A DNA stretch of 64,000 nucleotides from JAZPYZ01 sp045544455 (GCA_045544455.1 JAZPYZ010000018.1:13987-77986); one strand, 5' to 3'; shown: positions 52,424 to 61,160, counted from the stretch's first letter. A program made the numbers and translations. Notes: generated by a model not told the origin, from the sequence alone.

Positions 52424-54954
52424 TATCCGATACTCCCTTGTTCGGTACGGTTGATAATATCGTCTTGCAACGAGCGAGACAAGGTGGTAAACAGCGCGCT
52501 GTAACCGGCGACACGTACCACCAACGATTTATATTTTTCCGGATGTGCCTGTGCATCGCGCAGGGTTTCGCGGCTGACGACGTTAAACTGCATGTGACTG
52601 CCTTTTTGGTCGAAATACCCGCGAATCAACGAGCAGAACGAGTACAAGCCCGAATCGCCTTTGAGCGCCGACGGGTGGAACTTCATGTTCAACAGCGTAC
52701 CGTTCGACGCGATAAAGTGGTCGAGTTTCGATACCGAGTTGGCCGATGCGGTCGGTCCGTTCACGTCTTTACCGGCGGACGGCGATACCCCGTCTGCCAC
52801 CGGCGTGTACGCCAACCGTCCATCGGGAGTAGCACCGGTCTGCGCACCAAGCGGCACGTTCGCCGATACCGGATACAAACCGGCTTGATACATACCGCCA
52901 CGCGGATTTTTATACGATTCCAGCGGACGGGTGTAGGTATACGCCACGTCGCGGGCAAACCGGTCCACTTCTTCGATATCGTTACCGAATTTTGGCACTT
53001 CGTCGATCATGTCGCGCAACGCTTGATACTGTGCGCGTTTGGTTTCGTCCACACCGTGGTTGCGCACCTTGTGCAGAATATCCGCTACACGCGCCTCGTT
53101 CATCTCGATGCCGTTTTGCATCAGTTCTTGCGCGATGCTCGCGGTGATCTGACCGGCTTCTTCGTCCGACATGGCGTGCCCGAAGTTATGTTCCAACGCG
53201 TCTTTGAGTTCGGCCATCGTCACCTTTTTCTCATCAAACACCAAGGTTTTGACCGCATACAGCGAGTCGGCCATGTTGGCGATGCCAAACCCTTGCGGAC
53301 CGGTGAAGTTGTAAACGGCGCCGCCTTCTTGCACGCTCTTACCGCGCGCAATACAATCGTCCACCATTGCAGACAAGAACGGCAACGGACACCGTTCGGC
53401 ATGGGCCACGTCGATCGCATTATCGGCGTTGACCAACCGATCCAACGCGTAGTTCATCTGCGCTTTGTACGCATCGTAAAATTCATCAAAAGTGGTCATG
53501 GCGGTCACGTCACCGGTTTTCGGCCCGATCTGCACGCCTTTGTCCATACCGTTCGAGAACACCAGTTCCAACGGCCGGCACATGTTAAAGAATGCCGCGT
53601 CGTGCCACCCATCGGTTTTGCCGGGTGCTTGCGGTTCCACGCATCCGATGATGCAATAGCCGCGTGCATCTTTCAGCGAAACGCCGCGGTTGACCAACGC
53701 CGGGATAATCACTTCGTCGTTGTAATACGCCGGCAGACCGATCCCCGTTCGGGTGAGTTCGGCGGCTTTCATCATAAATTCCAACGGCGTGCCGTTCCAA
53801 ATACGCACCGACAGAGACGGCGCCGGCAGATGCACGTGCATACTCGCTTGGATACACATATACGACAATTCGTTGGTCGCATCGACTCCGTGTTCATCCT
53901 GACCGCCGGCGATTAAGTTTTGGAACAAACTGTAACCGGCAAATCCTTTCGCCGATGCTTCATCACGCACCTTGTTCAGGTCGTTGAGTTTCACCCAGAT
54001 GCAATCCATCAATTCTTGGGCAAATTCCGGCGTCAGCGTGCCGTTATCGATATCCGCACGATAGTACGGATACATGTATTGGTCAAACCGACCGGGGGAG
54101 ATGGAGTGACCACTCGACTCGATCTGCAGTAACATTTGCACAAACCAGAAGGATTGGCACGCCTCGTAGAAGTTGCGTGCACCGAATTCCGGTACCCGTT
54201 CGCAGTTGGCGGCAATGCGTTCCAACTCGGCGCGGCGTTTCACGTCGGTGCAGGTGGCGGCTTGTTCTTTAGCCAACGCCGCGTACCGATGTGCATAGGC
54301 GATGACCGCTTCGCACGAATCAAGCACCGCTTGCAAGAAGGTGTGCCGTTGCACATAATCGCCGTCGGCGATGGTGAGTTTATCCATCTCTTGTTCAACT
54401 TGCTCGATAATACCGCGATACCCGATCGCCAACACCCGGTCGTAATGCACGCACACGTGCCCAACCCCGTTGTAGAAATAGTTGCCGGGGGTAAAGATGT
54501 TGTGTTCCATCATGGTGAGGGTAGTTTCGTCCATATACGAGGTCGCCAATTCGCTGGTGGTGCGCCCTTTCCAATAAGGGAACACCTCGCGCAACGCTTT
54601 TTTGGTATCTTCCGAGATATAGAACGGATCGGCCGAACGATTCGCCACGGTATCCAGTTCCGCCTCTAACCATTCGTACGAAAATTCCGGGAAAGTCTGG
54701 CATCCGCGCGGCGCTTTGGTCGCGCTGCCGACGATCAGTTCGTCCGGACGAATCACCACCGGGATCCCTTTTAAAATATGGGCAAATGCCGCGGCGCGAC
54801 GGGTGATGATCGGCATACCTTCGGTCTGTTTATACGATTCGGTCAACAGTACCGCACGATCCGCCTCGATCTCGGGCGGATTGGCAAACAGATGATCTAC
54901 CAACCGGTCGATACGGGTGGTTTTTTCGATATTCGGAATAGGATGTTTCGGCAT
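52423..54954 (-). CDS. Glycyl-radical dehydratase, probable B12-independent glycerol/1,2-diol dehydratase
   Basis: 843 residues. Glycyl-radical site RVAGYSA with Gly at about 817, thiyl Cys in IIGCVEP (C438/E440). Substrate-site residues align with Clostridium butyricum glycerol dehydratase: GVGHVCV His166 (H164 there), GHSIS His283/Ser284 (H281/S282), Asp452 twelve after Glu440 (D447 after E435). Choline TMA-lyase lacks this His/Asp set, so diol dehydration is the better inference. Neighbours: an activase, a shell protein and EutP. Aldehyde and alcohol dehydrogenases expected in a full locus are not present in the window. Confidence 0.88.
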   Translation of the reverse strand: MPKHPIPNIEKTTRIDRLVDHLFANPPEIEADRAVLLTESYKQTEGMPIITRRAAAFAHILKGIPVVIRPDELIVGSATKAPRGCQTFPEFSYEWLEAELDTVANRSADPFYISEDTKKALREVFPYWKGRTTSELATSYMDETTLTMMEHNIFTPGNYFYNGVGHVCVHYDRVLAIGYRGIIEQVEQEMDKLTIADGDYVQRHTFLQAVLDSCEAVIAYAHRYAALAKEQAATCTDVKRRAELERIAANCERVPEFGARNFYEACQSFWFVQMLLQIESSGHSISPGRFDQYMYPYYRADIDNGTLTPEFAQELMDCIWVKLNDLNKVRDEASAKGFAGYSLFQNLIAGGQDEHGVDATNELSYMCIQASMHVHLPAPSLSVRIWNGTPLEFMMKAAELTRTGIGLPAYYNDEVIIPALVNRGVSLKDARGYCIIGCVEPQAPGKTDGWHDAAFFNMCRPLELVFSNGMDKGVQIGPKTGDVTAMTTFDEFYDAYKAQMNYALDRLVNADNAIDVAHAERCPLPFLSAMVDDCIARGKSVQEGGAVYNFTGPQGFGIANMADSLYAVKTLVFDEKKVTMAELKDALEHNFGHAMSDEEAGQITASIAQELMQNGIEMNEARVADILHKVRNHGVDETKRAQYQALRDMIDEVPKFGNDIEEVDRFARDVAYTYTRPLESYKNPRGGMYQAGLYPVSANVPLGAQTGATPDGRLAYTPVADGVSPSAGKDVNGPTASANSVSKLDHFIASNGTLLNMKFHPSALKGDSGLYSFCSLIRGYFDQKGSHMQFNVVSRETLRDAQAHPEKYKSLVVRVAGYSALFTTLSRSLQDDIINRTEQGSIG

Positions 54955-55075
54955 GGTAAAGCCTCCCTAACATAATACAAGTGATAAGTACTTTTATTCT
55001 ATATAAAAAAGGGAAAAAAGTCAATATGCCAATGGCGGACGATGGTAAAAAACAAAAATTTTGTCAAATCGACAG

Positions 55076-55104
55076 TTGTGTTTTGACCAAAAATAGTGTA
55101 TAAT
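55076..55104 (+). promoter_or_regulatory. Strong promoter of the PHP gene leader
   Basis: TTGTGT, 17-base spacer, TATAAT (55099-55104), predicted start at about 55111. Confidence 0.75.
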
Positions 55105-55110
55105 ATAACC

Positions 55111-55248
55111 GTGGCAGCGGTACCGCGCCTGGCTTTTGATGGGAGACGGTGCTGGTTGCGGTGCCACAGTGTGTTCGTAAGTATGAGAAGATACTCAGAT
55201 CCGGGCAGATCCCCGATCGCAACTCTTTCTCTTTTTGGGGGTGTAATT
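55111..55248 (+). ncRNA. Structured 5' leader RNA (class unknown)
   Basis: Begins at the predicted transcript start. GTGGCA (55111-55116) pairs with TGCCAC (55162-55167), enclosing GCGGTACCGC and a second stem; GTTGCG pairs with CGCAAC near 55217, and TATGAGAAGATACTCAG and GATCCGGGCAGATCC follow. Compact paired arms with no T-run. Could be a riboswitch or regulatory leader; I cannot match it to a known class. Confidence 0.4.
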
Positions 55249-56088
55249 TTGGCAGGCGATTTACATTGCCATACCAAGATGTCTGACGGCTCGGTCGGCA
55301 TTGAAGAACTGATCTCGATGGCGAAACGCAGAAATATGTGTGCCATCGCGGTGACCGACCACGATACCGTTGCCGGGGCAACTCGCGCGGTGATCATTGG
55401 GCGACGACAAGGTATTCAGGTAATTCACGGGGTGGAGTTTTCCGCCTTCAGCAAACAACACGGGCTCAAATCACACATTTTGTGTTACGATTGTCGAAAA
55501 CCCGATCGGTTGGAAGGTATGTGCCGCAAGATCGGCGAATCGCGCCGCAAAGCGACGATGGAACAGTTGCGTTTGGTTATGCGGTATTATCCCATTCCGC
55601 CGGAACTGGTGACGCGTTGCGCCACCGGCAGCACCAACGTGTTCCGGCAACATATCATGCATGCACTGATGGAAGCCGGGTATGCTTCCTCGATGTATGG
55701 CGACGTCTATCAACGGTTGTTCAACTCTAAAACCGGTATTGCGTACCGTAAAATGGAATGGTATCCCGAACCGCAAGAAGTGATCGATCTGATCCATTCC
55801 GCCGGCGGTGTCGCGGTGTTGGCGCACCCGTTTGAGTATCATAACGACCGCATCTTGGAAGAGATGACCGCTATGGGGATCGACGGAGTAGAGGTATGGC
55901 ATTCCCGCCAGACCGAAGAACAGTCGGCCATGCTCGAACAATATGCAAAAGACCACCGGTTACTTATCACCGCCGGAACCGATTTTCACGGTTCGTATTC
56001 GTCGCATCCGCAACCCATCGGTACGCCGCACGTCACCGAAGAGATGGTCCAGGCGATCTTGAACCACAAGCGGATGGTAGAGGCATAA
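55249..56088 (+). CDS. PHP-domain metal-dependent phosphoesterase
   Basis: 279 residues. Metal-binding PHP motifs: DLHCHTKMSDGSV, AVTDHDTVAGA, GVEFSA, VLAHPFEY and TAGTDFHGSYSSHP. Related to nucleoside 3',5'-bisphosphate phosphatases (RNase AM/YciV-like) and other phosphoesterases. TTG start at 55249 after GGGGGTG; upstream frames lack the motif and ribosome site. Followed by two small conserved genes, likely cotranscribed. Confidence 0.88.
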   Translation: MAGDLHCHTKMSDGSVGIEELISMAKRRNMCAIAVTDHDTVAGATRAVIIGRRQGIQVIHGVEFSAFSKQHGLKSHILCYDCRKPDRLEGMCRKIGESRRKATMEQLRLVMRYYPIPPELVTRCATGSTNVFRQHIMHALMEAGYASSMYGDVYQRLFNSKTGIAYRKMEWYPEPQEVIDLIHSAGGVAVLAHPFEYHNDRILEEMTAMGIDGVEVWHSRQTEEQSAMLEQYAKDHRLLITAGTDFHGSYSSHPQPIGTPHVTEEMVQAILNHKRMVEA

Positions 56089-56126
56089 TCGGGTACATAA
56101 TTTTAGATATAACGAGGTATGCGAGT

Positions 56127-56381
56127 ATGACACATCACTATAAAACGCGCGGTACCTGTTCACGCGGCATCACCTTTGACATCGACGCCGAAGGCCGCGT
56201 CTGTAACGTCCGGTTTGAAGGCGGTTGTTCCGGCAACACCCAAGGGGTTGCCAGTTTAGTGGAAGGCATGGATGCCGAAGAGGCGGTTCGCCGTCTGGCG
56301 GGTATTCGTTGCGGCATGAAATCCACCTCTTGCCCCGACCAGTTGGCGGTGGCAATTCAACAAGCCTTGCAGGCGGATTGA
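56127..56381 (+). CDS. TSCPD-domain protein (TIGR03905-like)
   Basis: 84 residues ending in the STSCPDQLA signature, with CSRGITFDID, CNVRFEGGCSGNTQGVASLVEG and five Cys residues arranged like a metal- or cluster-binding protein. Conserved, uncharacterised family of Firmicutes; similar domains occur at the C-terminus of some ribonucleotide reductases. RBS ACGAGG. Confidence 0.88.
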   Translation: MTHHYKTRGTCSRGITFDIDAEGRVCNVRFEGGCSGNTQGVASLVEGMDAEEAVRRLAGIRCGMKSTSCPDQLAVAIQQALQAD

Positions 56382-56405
56382 TTTTTGGTCAAGGAGTGAT
56401 CGAAT

Positions 56406-56990
56406 ATGGCACCTAAATACGATGACAGCGATATGAAAGTGGTCCACGATTCGTTGGACAATCTGCCCGATGATCGGATCGATACCAACGCGGCGGATGC
56501 GTCGGCGAAACTGTGGACGCAGGACAAGGCCAACGGTAACGTCGCCAAAGCGCGTCGTGCCGGTGCGATTTTAGCCGGTAGTGTGCTGGCAGACGAGACG
56601 TTTTCGTCGATCGACGGTATCGCGGACGAAGAATTGCGGCGCCAACGGTTTATTTTGGCAAACTTTGCGGTCGAGGTCGGGTTTGATGCGTTTTTACCGA
56701 ACGCCAACCTGTCGCAAACGGCGCAAAATATGTTCGACCAAACGTTAAAGATCACCTCGCCGGAATGGTATGCATTGCTCACGCAAACCGGCGCGTTTTC
56801 GTTCTACTATCTCGGGATCCGCGCGGATCGTGGCCAAGCCGAAACCGCCGTCGGCGAAACGTTCGCCACCTTGTGCGGCGCCTCAGGCAACAAGGCGTGT
56901 ATCAAGGCCGGCCGCAAACTGTATCTGTCGGTATTATCCCAGATCAAAAAGTTGGCAGACACCTTGCAGTTTGCCCAATCCCACCTATAA
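56406..56990 (+). CDS. Protein of unknown function, mostly helical
   Basis: 194 residues: acidic N-terminus (KYDDSDMKVVHDSLDNLPDD), Ala-rich helices in the middle, and a basic C-terminal helix (AGRKLYLSVLSQIKKLADT). RBS GGAGTGATC, 25 bases after the TSCPD gene. No family recognised; no signal peptide or membrane segments. Confidence 0.7.
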   Translation: MAPKYDDSDMKVVHDSLDNLPDDRIDTNAADASAKLWTQDKANGNVAKARRAGAILAGSVLADETFSSIDGIADEELRRQRFILANFAVEVGFDAFLPNANLSQTAQNMFDQTLKITSPEWYALLTQTGAFSFYYLGIRADRGQAETAVGETFATLCGASGNKACIKAGRKLYLSVLSQIKKLADTLQFAQSHL

Positions 56991-56993
56991 AAA

Positions 56994-57028
56994 GAACGCC
57001 GTTTGCCATGTGGCAAACGGCGTTTTAT
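56994..57028. terminator. Bidirectional terminator
   Basis: AACGCCGTTTGCC / GGCAAACGGCGTT perfect stem. Confidence 0.88.
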
Positions 57029-57036
57029 CTGTGATT

Positions 57037-57726
57037 TTATAAAATTCTCGTTTCGGCGTTTTTGAGCAAATTCAGCAACGACGAGGCAAACAACGGGTAT
57101 TCTTTCGTCAACTCGTCCGGCAAAATCAACGGTGCTTGTTCCAATCCGTCGATGCCGTCCACCACGTGCCCGTTTGCCAACCGTCCAAACTTGGCCGCCG
57201 CCACCTCCATACCGCCGGAAGTCAACGGCATAAACAGGTAACTCGGCACCGAAAACAGCGCTTTCGAGTTTTTCGCATTGGCTTGATACAACTGCCGAAA
57301 CAGGGTGTATACCGCCATGTTCAAAAAGGCAGAAGCCTCCACCGTTAACTGTTTATGGTTGCATTTTTGCAACAAATCGAATAAAATATGTACGGAGTTG
57401 AGCACCAACTTCTTGTTCAACACCGCGAGCGCGTCGATCGATTCGGTCCGTTCGGTCCCGTCTTCCTCGTTTTCGGGGATGTCGTCCACCGTCAAGATCG
57501 CACCGGTTTTATCCGGCGTGCGCCCCAATAAATAGTCGCACGACACGCCGTAATAATCGGCGGCGCGCACCACAAAATCCAGTCCGCATTCGCGGATACC
57601 TTTTTCGTAGTGGGATAACAACGCTTGCGAAATTTGCAGGTTGGCCGCCGCTTCTTTTTGGCTGACGCCACGCTCTTTTCGCAACAATGTCAGGATACGC
57701 GGAAACGCGTTTTTCACATCATTCAC
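57037..57726 (-). CDS. XRE-family transcriptional regulator
   Basis: 229 residues with an N-terminal Cro/C1-type HTH (LRKERGVSQKEAAANLQISQALLSHYEKGIR, here residues ~15-45) and YYGVSCDYLLGRT closing the domain. The remaining 150 residues are helical, with no known effector domain. Autonomous gene, convergent with the unknown protein gene. Confidence 0.9.
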   Translation of the reverse strand: MNDVKNAFPRILTLLRKERGVSQKEAAANLQISQALLSHYEKGIRECGLDFVVRAADYYGVSCDYLLGRTPDKTGAILTVDDIPENEEDGTERTESIDALAVLNKKLVLNSVHILFDLLQKCNHKQLTVEASAFLNMAVYTLFRQLYQANAKNSKALFSVPSYLFMPLTSGGMEVAAAKFGRLANGHVVDGIDGLEQAPLILPDELTKEYPLFASSLLNLLKNAETRIL

Positions 57727-57824
57727 CAGCTTAATCTATCGTTCTTAAAAAATACGCGGAGTTTATTATACACCCGTTGATACGATTTGTAAAGTCTAAA
57801 TTTCCGGCTTGGAGGAACTTTTTT

Positions 57825-58451
57825 ATGAAAACGTTTAAAATTCATCTCATCCGCCACGGTCAAACCGAAGCGAACGCGCGCGGTTTGTATATCGGCAGCC
57901 GCACCGACCTGCCGCTTTCGGGGGTGGGTGTCAAAAAATTGTTAGAGATGAAACAACAATACGTCTATCCGCCGGCCACGCGGTTTTATACCAGTCCCAT
58001 GACGCGTTGCCAACAGACGTTGCAGGTGTTGTATGCCGGTTGTGAACCGACGGTGGTAAACGATCTGCGCGAATGCAATTTTGGCGAATGGGACGGCCAA
58101 AGTGTGGAGCAGTTGAAACACGACGAAGGGTTTCAAAAATGGATCACCGGCGAACAAGCCGAGATTCCCGGTGGGGAAGCGGCGGCCGATTTTCAGGCGC
58201 GGGTGATGGCGGCGTTTGAAGAAACGGTATGGGATCTGATGAAAAGCGACGATACAGAAGCGGTTATCTGCACCCATGGTGGCGTTATCATGATGTTGAT
58301 GGCGGCGTATGCGTTGCCGCGCGCCCCTATGCATGAGTGGGCAGCCGAGGACGGAGCCGGATTTACTCTGCGCATCACGCCGAGTTTGTGGATGCGTGAA
58401 CCGGTAGCCGAAGCGATCGCGTCGATCCCGTTGTTATCACAAACCGAATAA
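57825..58451 (+). CDS. Histidine phosphatase (phosphoglycerate mutase-like)
   Basis: 208 residues. The phosphohistidine motif HLIRHGQTEANARG is at the N-terminus; second catalytic His in VICTHGGVIMML; acidic ECNFGEWDGQS in the middle. Substrate could be phosphosugars, alpha-ribazole phosphate or fructose 2,6-bisphosphate-like compounds. Start at 57825 after GGAGGAAC. Confidence 0.92.
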   Translation: MKTFKIHLIRHGQTEANARGLYIGSRTDLPLSGVGVKKLLEMKQQYVYPPATRFYTSPMTRCQQTLQVLYAGCEPTVVNDLRECNFGEWDGQSVEQLKHDEGFQKWITGEQAEIPGGEAAADFQARVMAAFEETVWDLMKSDDTEAVICTHGGVIMMLMAAYALPRAPMHEWAAEDGAGFTLRITPSLWMREPVAEAIASIPLLSQTE

Positions 58452-58458
58452 ATCGAAA

Positions 58459-58490
58459 GCGGCCACCCGACCGGGTGACCGCTTTTTTGG
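58459..58490. terminator. Bidirectional terminator
   Basis: AAGCGGCCACCC / GGGTGACCGCTT stem followed by T-run; it ends the phosphatase gene, and on the minus strand it lies downstream of the Asn/Gln-rich gene. Confidence 0.85.
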
Positions 58491-58495
58491 GAGAC

Positions 58496-58624
58496 TTAGA
58501 ATTTGTTCTGCTGATCTTTTTTGTTCTGATTTTGCTGATTTTTGTTTTGATTTTGGTTTTTGTTCTGATTCTGGTTGCTGTTCTGGTTCTGATTCTTGTT
58601 TTGGTTCTGGTTTTGATTCGACAT
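58496..58624 (-). CDS. 42-residue Asn/Gln-rich peptide
   Basis: Starts MSNQNQNQNQNKNQNQ and ends KKDQQNKF; more than 75% Asn or Gln, the rest mostly Lys. Perfect AGGGAGG ribosome site (read on the minus strand), stop in place, terminator downstream. Low-complexity proteins of this type recur in Clostridia; some are spore proteins (the gamma-type SASP SspE is Gln/Asn-rich), but assignment here is inference only. Confidence 0.7.
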   Translation of the reverse strand: MSNQNQNQNKNQNQNSNQNQNKNQNQNKNQQNQNKKDQQNKF

Positions 58625-58769
58625 GATTTTGTCCCTCCGTTTCGTGCCGGACCGTTCAATCCTGTTTCAAACGATCCGTTGTTAGTGTGACCGAACGCGT
58701 GGTGTTTATACTTGGTTTTGGATATATTCCTACGATTTTAAATTTCCAAAAACTGCGGTATAGCAAATT

Positions 58770-58824
58770 TTGTCTTAAAAATGGCGATTTTTGTCTTGTA
58801 ATACCGCACAATTCGTCTTATAAT
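58770..58824 (+). promoter_or_regulatory. Promoter with three phased TTGTCTT repeats before the sugar isomerase gene
   Basis: Boxes TTGTCTT (58770-58776), TTGTCTT (58791-58797) and TCGTCTT (58813-58819), 21 and 22 bases apart. The promoter itself is TTGTAA (58796-58801), 17-base spacer, TATAAT (58819-58824). The last two boxes overlap the -35 and -10, which suggests a repressor or activator binding on one face. Confidence 0.6.
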
Positions 58825-58863
58825 ACAAATTAGCAAGGACAAATGAATGGGAGGTTATTGCAC

Positions 58864-59829
58864 ATGAAACTTGGCGTATTGACTGTGCCGCTGCAAGGCA
58901 TGGAAACCGAACAGGCGTTTGCGTATTTGCATTCGCTGGGTGTACAAACGGTAGAACTCGGTACCGGTGGTTACACCAATCGCAACCATCTCAATCCGGA
59001 GGTATATCTGAAAGACGATGCCAAAATCGATGAGATGAAAGCGTTGCTCAAAAAATACGATTTGGAAATTTCGGCCCTGTCCTGTCACGGCAACCCCGTG
59101 CACCCGGACAAAGCCGTCGCGCAGGAATATCATCAGGCGTTTGTCGACACCTGTAAACTCGCGCAAAAACTCGGCGTAGACACGGTCATCACTTTCTCGG
59201 GTTGCCCCGGCGATTGTGAAGATTCCAAACTGCCCAACTGGGTTACCTGCTCGTGGCCGCCGGATTATACCCAGATTCTCGATTGGCAATGGAATGAAGT
59301 GCTGATCCCGTACTGGAAAGAAGCGGCGAAACTGGCAGAAAGCTACGGCGTGAAAAAGATTGCGTTGGAACTGCACCCCGGTTTCTGTGTCTATAATCCG
59401 GAATCGTTGTTGCGTCTGCGTGCCGCGGTCGGCGATATCATCGGCGCAAACTTTGATCCCAGCCACTTGATCTGGCAGGGCATGGATCCGTCGTTGGCGT
59501 TGCGCGAACTGCAAGGCGCGGTGTATCATTTCCACGCGAAAGATACCAAGGTCGATCCGTACAACAAAGCGAGAAACGGCGTTCTCTCGACCGGCAGTTA
59601 CACCGGTTTGTTGGAACGTTCGTGGTCGTTCCGTACCATCGGTTACGGTTCGGATACCGCCGTGTGGAAACAGATGATGTCGACGTTGCGCATGATCGGT
59701 TACGACGGCGCGGTCAGCATCGAACACGAAGACGGTTTGATGTCGGTGAAAGAAGGCTTGGAAAAAGCCATCGCGTTCCTCAAAGACGTGATCATCACCG
59801 AACCGGCCGCCGAGATGTGGTGGGCATAA
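58864..59829 (+). CDS. Sugar phosphate isomerase/epimerase (AP endonuclease 2 fold)
   Basis: 321 residues of the same TIM-barrel superfamily as the copies at 35.8-37.7 kb but a different branch: LGVLTVPLQGMETEQAF at the N-terminus, ALELHPGFCVYNP (metal Glu/His), GANFDPSHLIWQG (Asp/His), VYHFHAKDTK (His), and VSIEHED (Glu). Start at 58864, seven bases after GGGAGG. Likely isomerises a keto-sugar. Monocistronic. Confidence 0.9.
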   Translation: MKLGVLTVPLQGMETEQAFAYLHSLGVQTVELGTGGYTNRNHLNPEVYLKDDAKIDEMKALLKKYDLEISALSCHGNPVHPDKAVAQEYHQAFVDTCKLAQKLGVDTVITFSGCPGDCEDSKLPNWVTCSWPPDYTQILDWQWNEVLIPYWKEAAKLAESYGVKKIALELHPGFCVYNPESLLRLRAAVGDIIGANFDPSHLIWQGMDPSLALRELQGAVYHFHAKDTKVDPYNKARNGVLSTGSYTGLLERSWSFRTIGYGSDTAVWKQMMSTLRMIGYDGAVSIEHEDGLMSVKEGLEKAIAFLKDVIITEPAAEMWWA

Positions 59830-59841
59830 TCCTCGTTATCC

Positions 59842-59876
59842 AAAGGGCGTCGAGAACACTCTCGGCGCTCTTTTCG
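59842..59876 (+). terminator. Terminator after the sugar isomerase gene
   Basis: AAGGGCGTCGAGA / TCTCGGCGCTCTT stem (one mismatch), then TTTCGTTTG. Confidence 0.75.
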
Positions 59877-59881
59877 TTTGC

Positions 59882-59910
59882 TTGACAAAGAGGGCGCTGT
59901 TTGATACAAT
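59882..59910 (+). promoter_or_regulatory. Promoter of icd
   Basis: TTGACA, 17-base spacer, TACAAT; near-consensus sigma-A. Confidence 0.85.
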
Positions 59911-59938
59911 ATGTCCTTGATGAATAGGAGGAATTTTC

Positions 59939-61141
59939 ATGGCTGATAAAATTAAAATGCTGACGCCGTTGGTCGAAATGGACGGCGACGAAATGACCCG
60001 TATCATCTGGAAGATGATCAAAGACATTCTGCTCGAACCGTATATCGATCTCAACACCGAGTATTATGACCTCGGTTTGGAATACCGCAACGAAACCGAT
60101 GACCAAGTGACCATCGACGCGGCCAACGCGACTAAACAATACGGCGTGGCGGTCAAATGCGCAACCATCACCCCCAACGCCGATCGCATGACCGAATACA
60201 ATCTCAAAGAGATGTGGAAATCGCCCAACGGCACCATCCGTGCGATTTTGGACGGCACGGTGTTCCGTGCACCGATTTTGGTCAACGGCATCACCCCGTT
60301 TATCCCCACCTGGACTAAACCCATCACCATCGCCCGTCACGCATACGGCGACGTGTATAAAAACACCGAAATGCAGGTGCCGGCCGGTAGCAAATGCGAA
60401 CTCGTTTGCACCGATCAAGACGGCAACGAAACCCGCGCTTTGATCCATCAGTTTGGCGAATCCAGCGGTATCATCCAAGGTATGCACAACGTCGATGCGT
60501 CGATCCGCAGTTTCGCGAGAAGTTGTTTCAACTACGCGCTCGATACCAAACAAGACGTGTGGTTCTCGTCGAAAGACACCATTTCGAAACAATACGATCA
60601 TCGCTTCAAGGATATTTTCCGCGAAGTGTTTGACACCGAATATAAAGAGAAATTCGATGCGCTGGGAATTGAGTATTTCTACACCCTGATCGACGATGCC
60701 GTCGCGCGCGTGGTTCGCTCGAACGGCGGTTACATCTGGGCGTGCAAGAACTACGACGGCGACGTCATGTCGGATATGGTCGCCACCGCCTACGGCAGTT
60801 TGGCGATGATGACCTCGGTACTGGTCTCGCCGGACGGCGTGTACGAGTACGAAGCGGCGCACGGCACGGTGCAACGCCACTATTATAAACATCTCAAAGG
60901 GGAAACCACATCGACCAACAGCGTCGCGACCTTGTTCGCGTGGACGGGGGCGCTCCGCAAACGCGGCGAACTCGATAACACGCCGGATCTGTGTGCGTTC
61001 GCGGATAAACTGGAAGCGGCCACCATCCGCACCATCGAAGAAGGTGTCATGACCGGCGACTTGGCGGCGCTGTCGACCTTGCCGAATAAGCGTACCGTCG
61101 ATACCGAAACCTTCTTGCGCGAGATTGCCGCTCGGCTGTAA
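59939..61141 (+). CDS. icd: NADP-dependent isocitrate dehydrogenase
   Basis: 400 residues of the homodimeric type II (eukaryote-like) family. LVEMDGDEMTRIIWK at the N-terminus, the isocitrate-binding site WKSPNGTIRAILDGTVFR, WTKPITIARHAYGDVYK, and NYDGDVMSDMVATAYGSL with metal Asp. TCA-cycle oxidative decarboxylation to 2-oxoglutarate, supplying glutamate in an anaerobe. RBS TAGGAGGAAT. Confidence 0.97.
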   Translation: MADKIKMLTPLVEMDGDEMTRIIWKMIKDILLEPYIDLNTEYYDLGLEYRNETDDQVTIDAANATKQYGVAVKCATITPNADRMTEYNLKEMWKSPNGTIRAILDGTVFRAPILVNGITPFIPTWTKPITIARHAYGDVYKNTEMQVPAGSKCELVCTDQDGNETRALIHQFGESSGIIQGMHNVDASIRSFARSCFNYALDTKQDVWFSSKDTISKQYDHRFKDIFREVFDTEYKEKFDALGIEYFYTLIDDAVARVVRSNGGYIWACKNYDGDVMSDMVATAYGSLAMMTSVLVSPDGVYEYEAAHGTVQRHYYKHLKGETTSTNSVATLFAWTGALRKRGELDNTPDLCAFADKLEAATIRTIEEGVMTGDLAALSTLPNKRTVDTETFLREIAARL

Positions 61142-61160
61142 TCAACAAAAGGATTTGTTC

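Noticed and set aside
52423..54954. Choline trimethylamine-lyase (CutC) or second pyruvate formate-lyase
   Set aside because: The His166/His283/Ser284/Asp452 set matches diol dehydratase rather than CutC, and the single catalytic Cys in GCVEP is unlike the Cys-Cys pair of PFL.
54999..55397. Minus-strand frame over the PHP gene leader
   Set aside because: No ribosome site, translates the leader stems and the opposite strand of a clear PHP domain.
58375..58659. Arg/Thr/Lys-rich 94-codon minus-strand frame over the Asn/Gln-rich gene
   Set aside because: It is a frame-shifted reading of the same repeat tract; the ribosome site and short 42-residue frame fit better.
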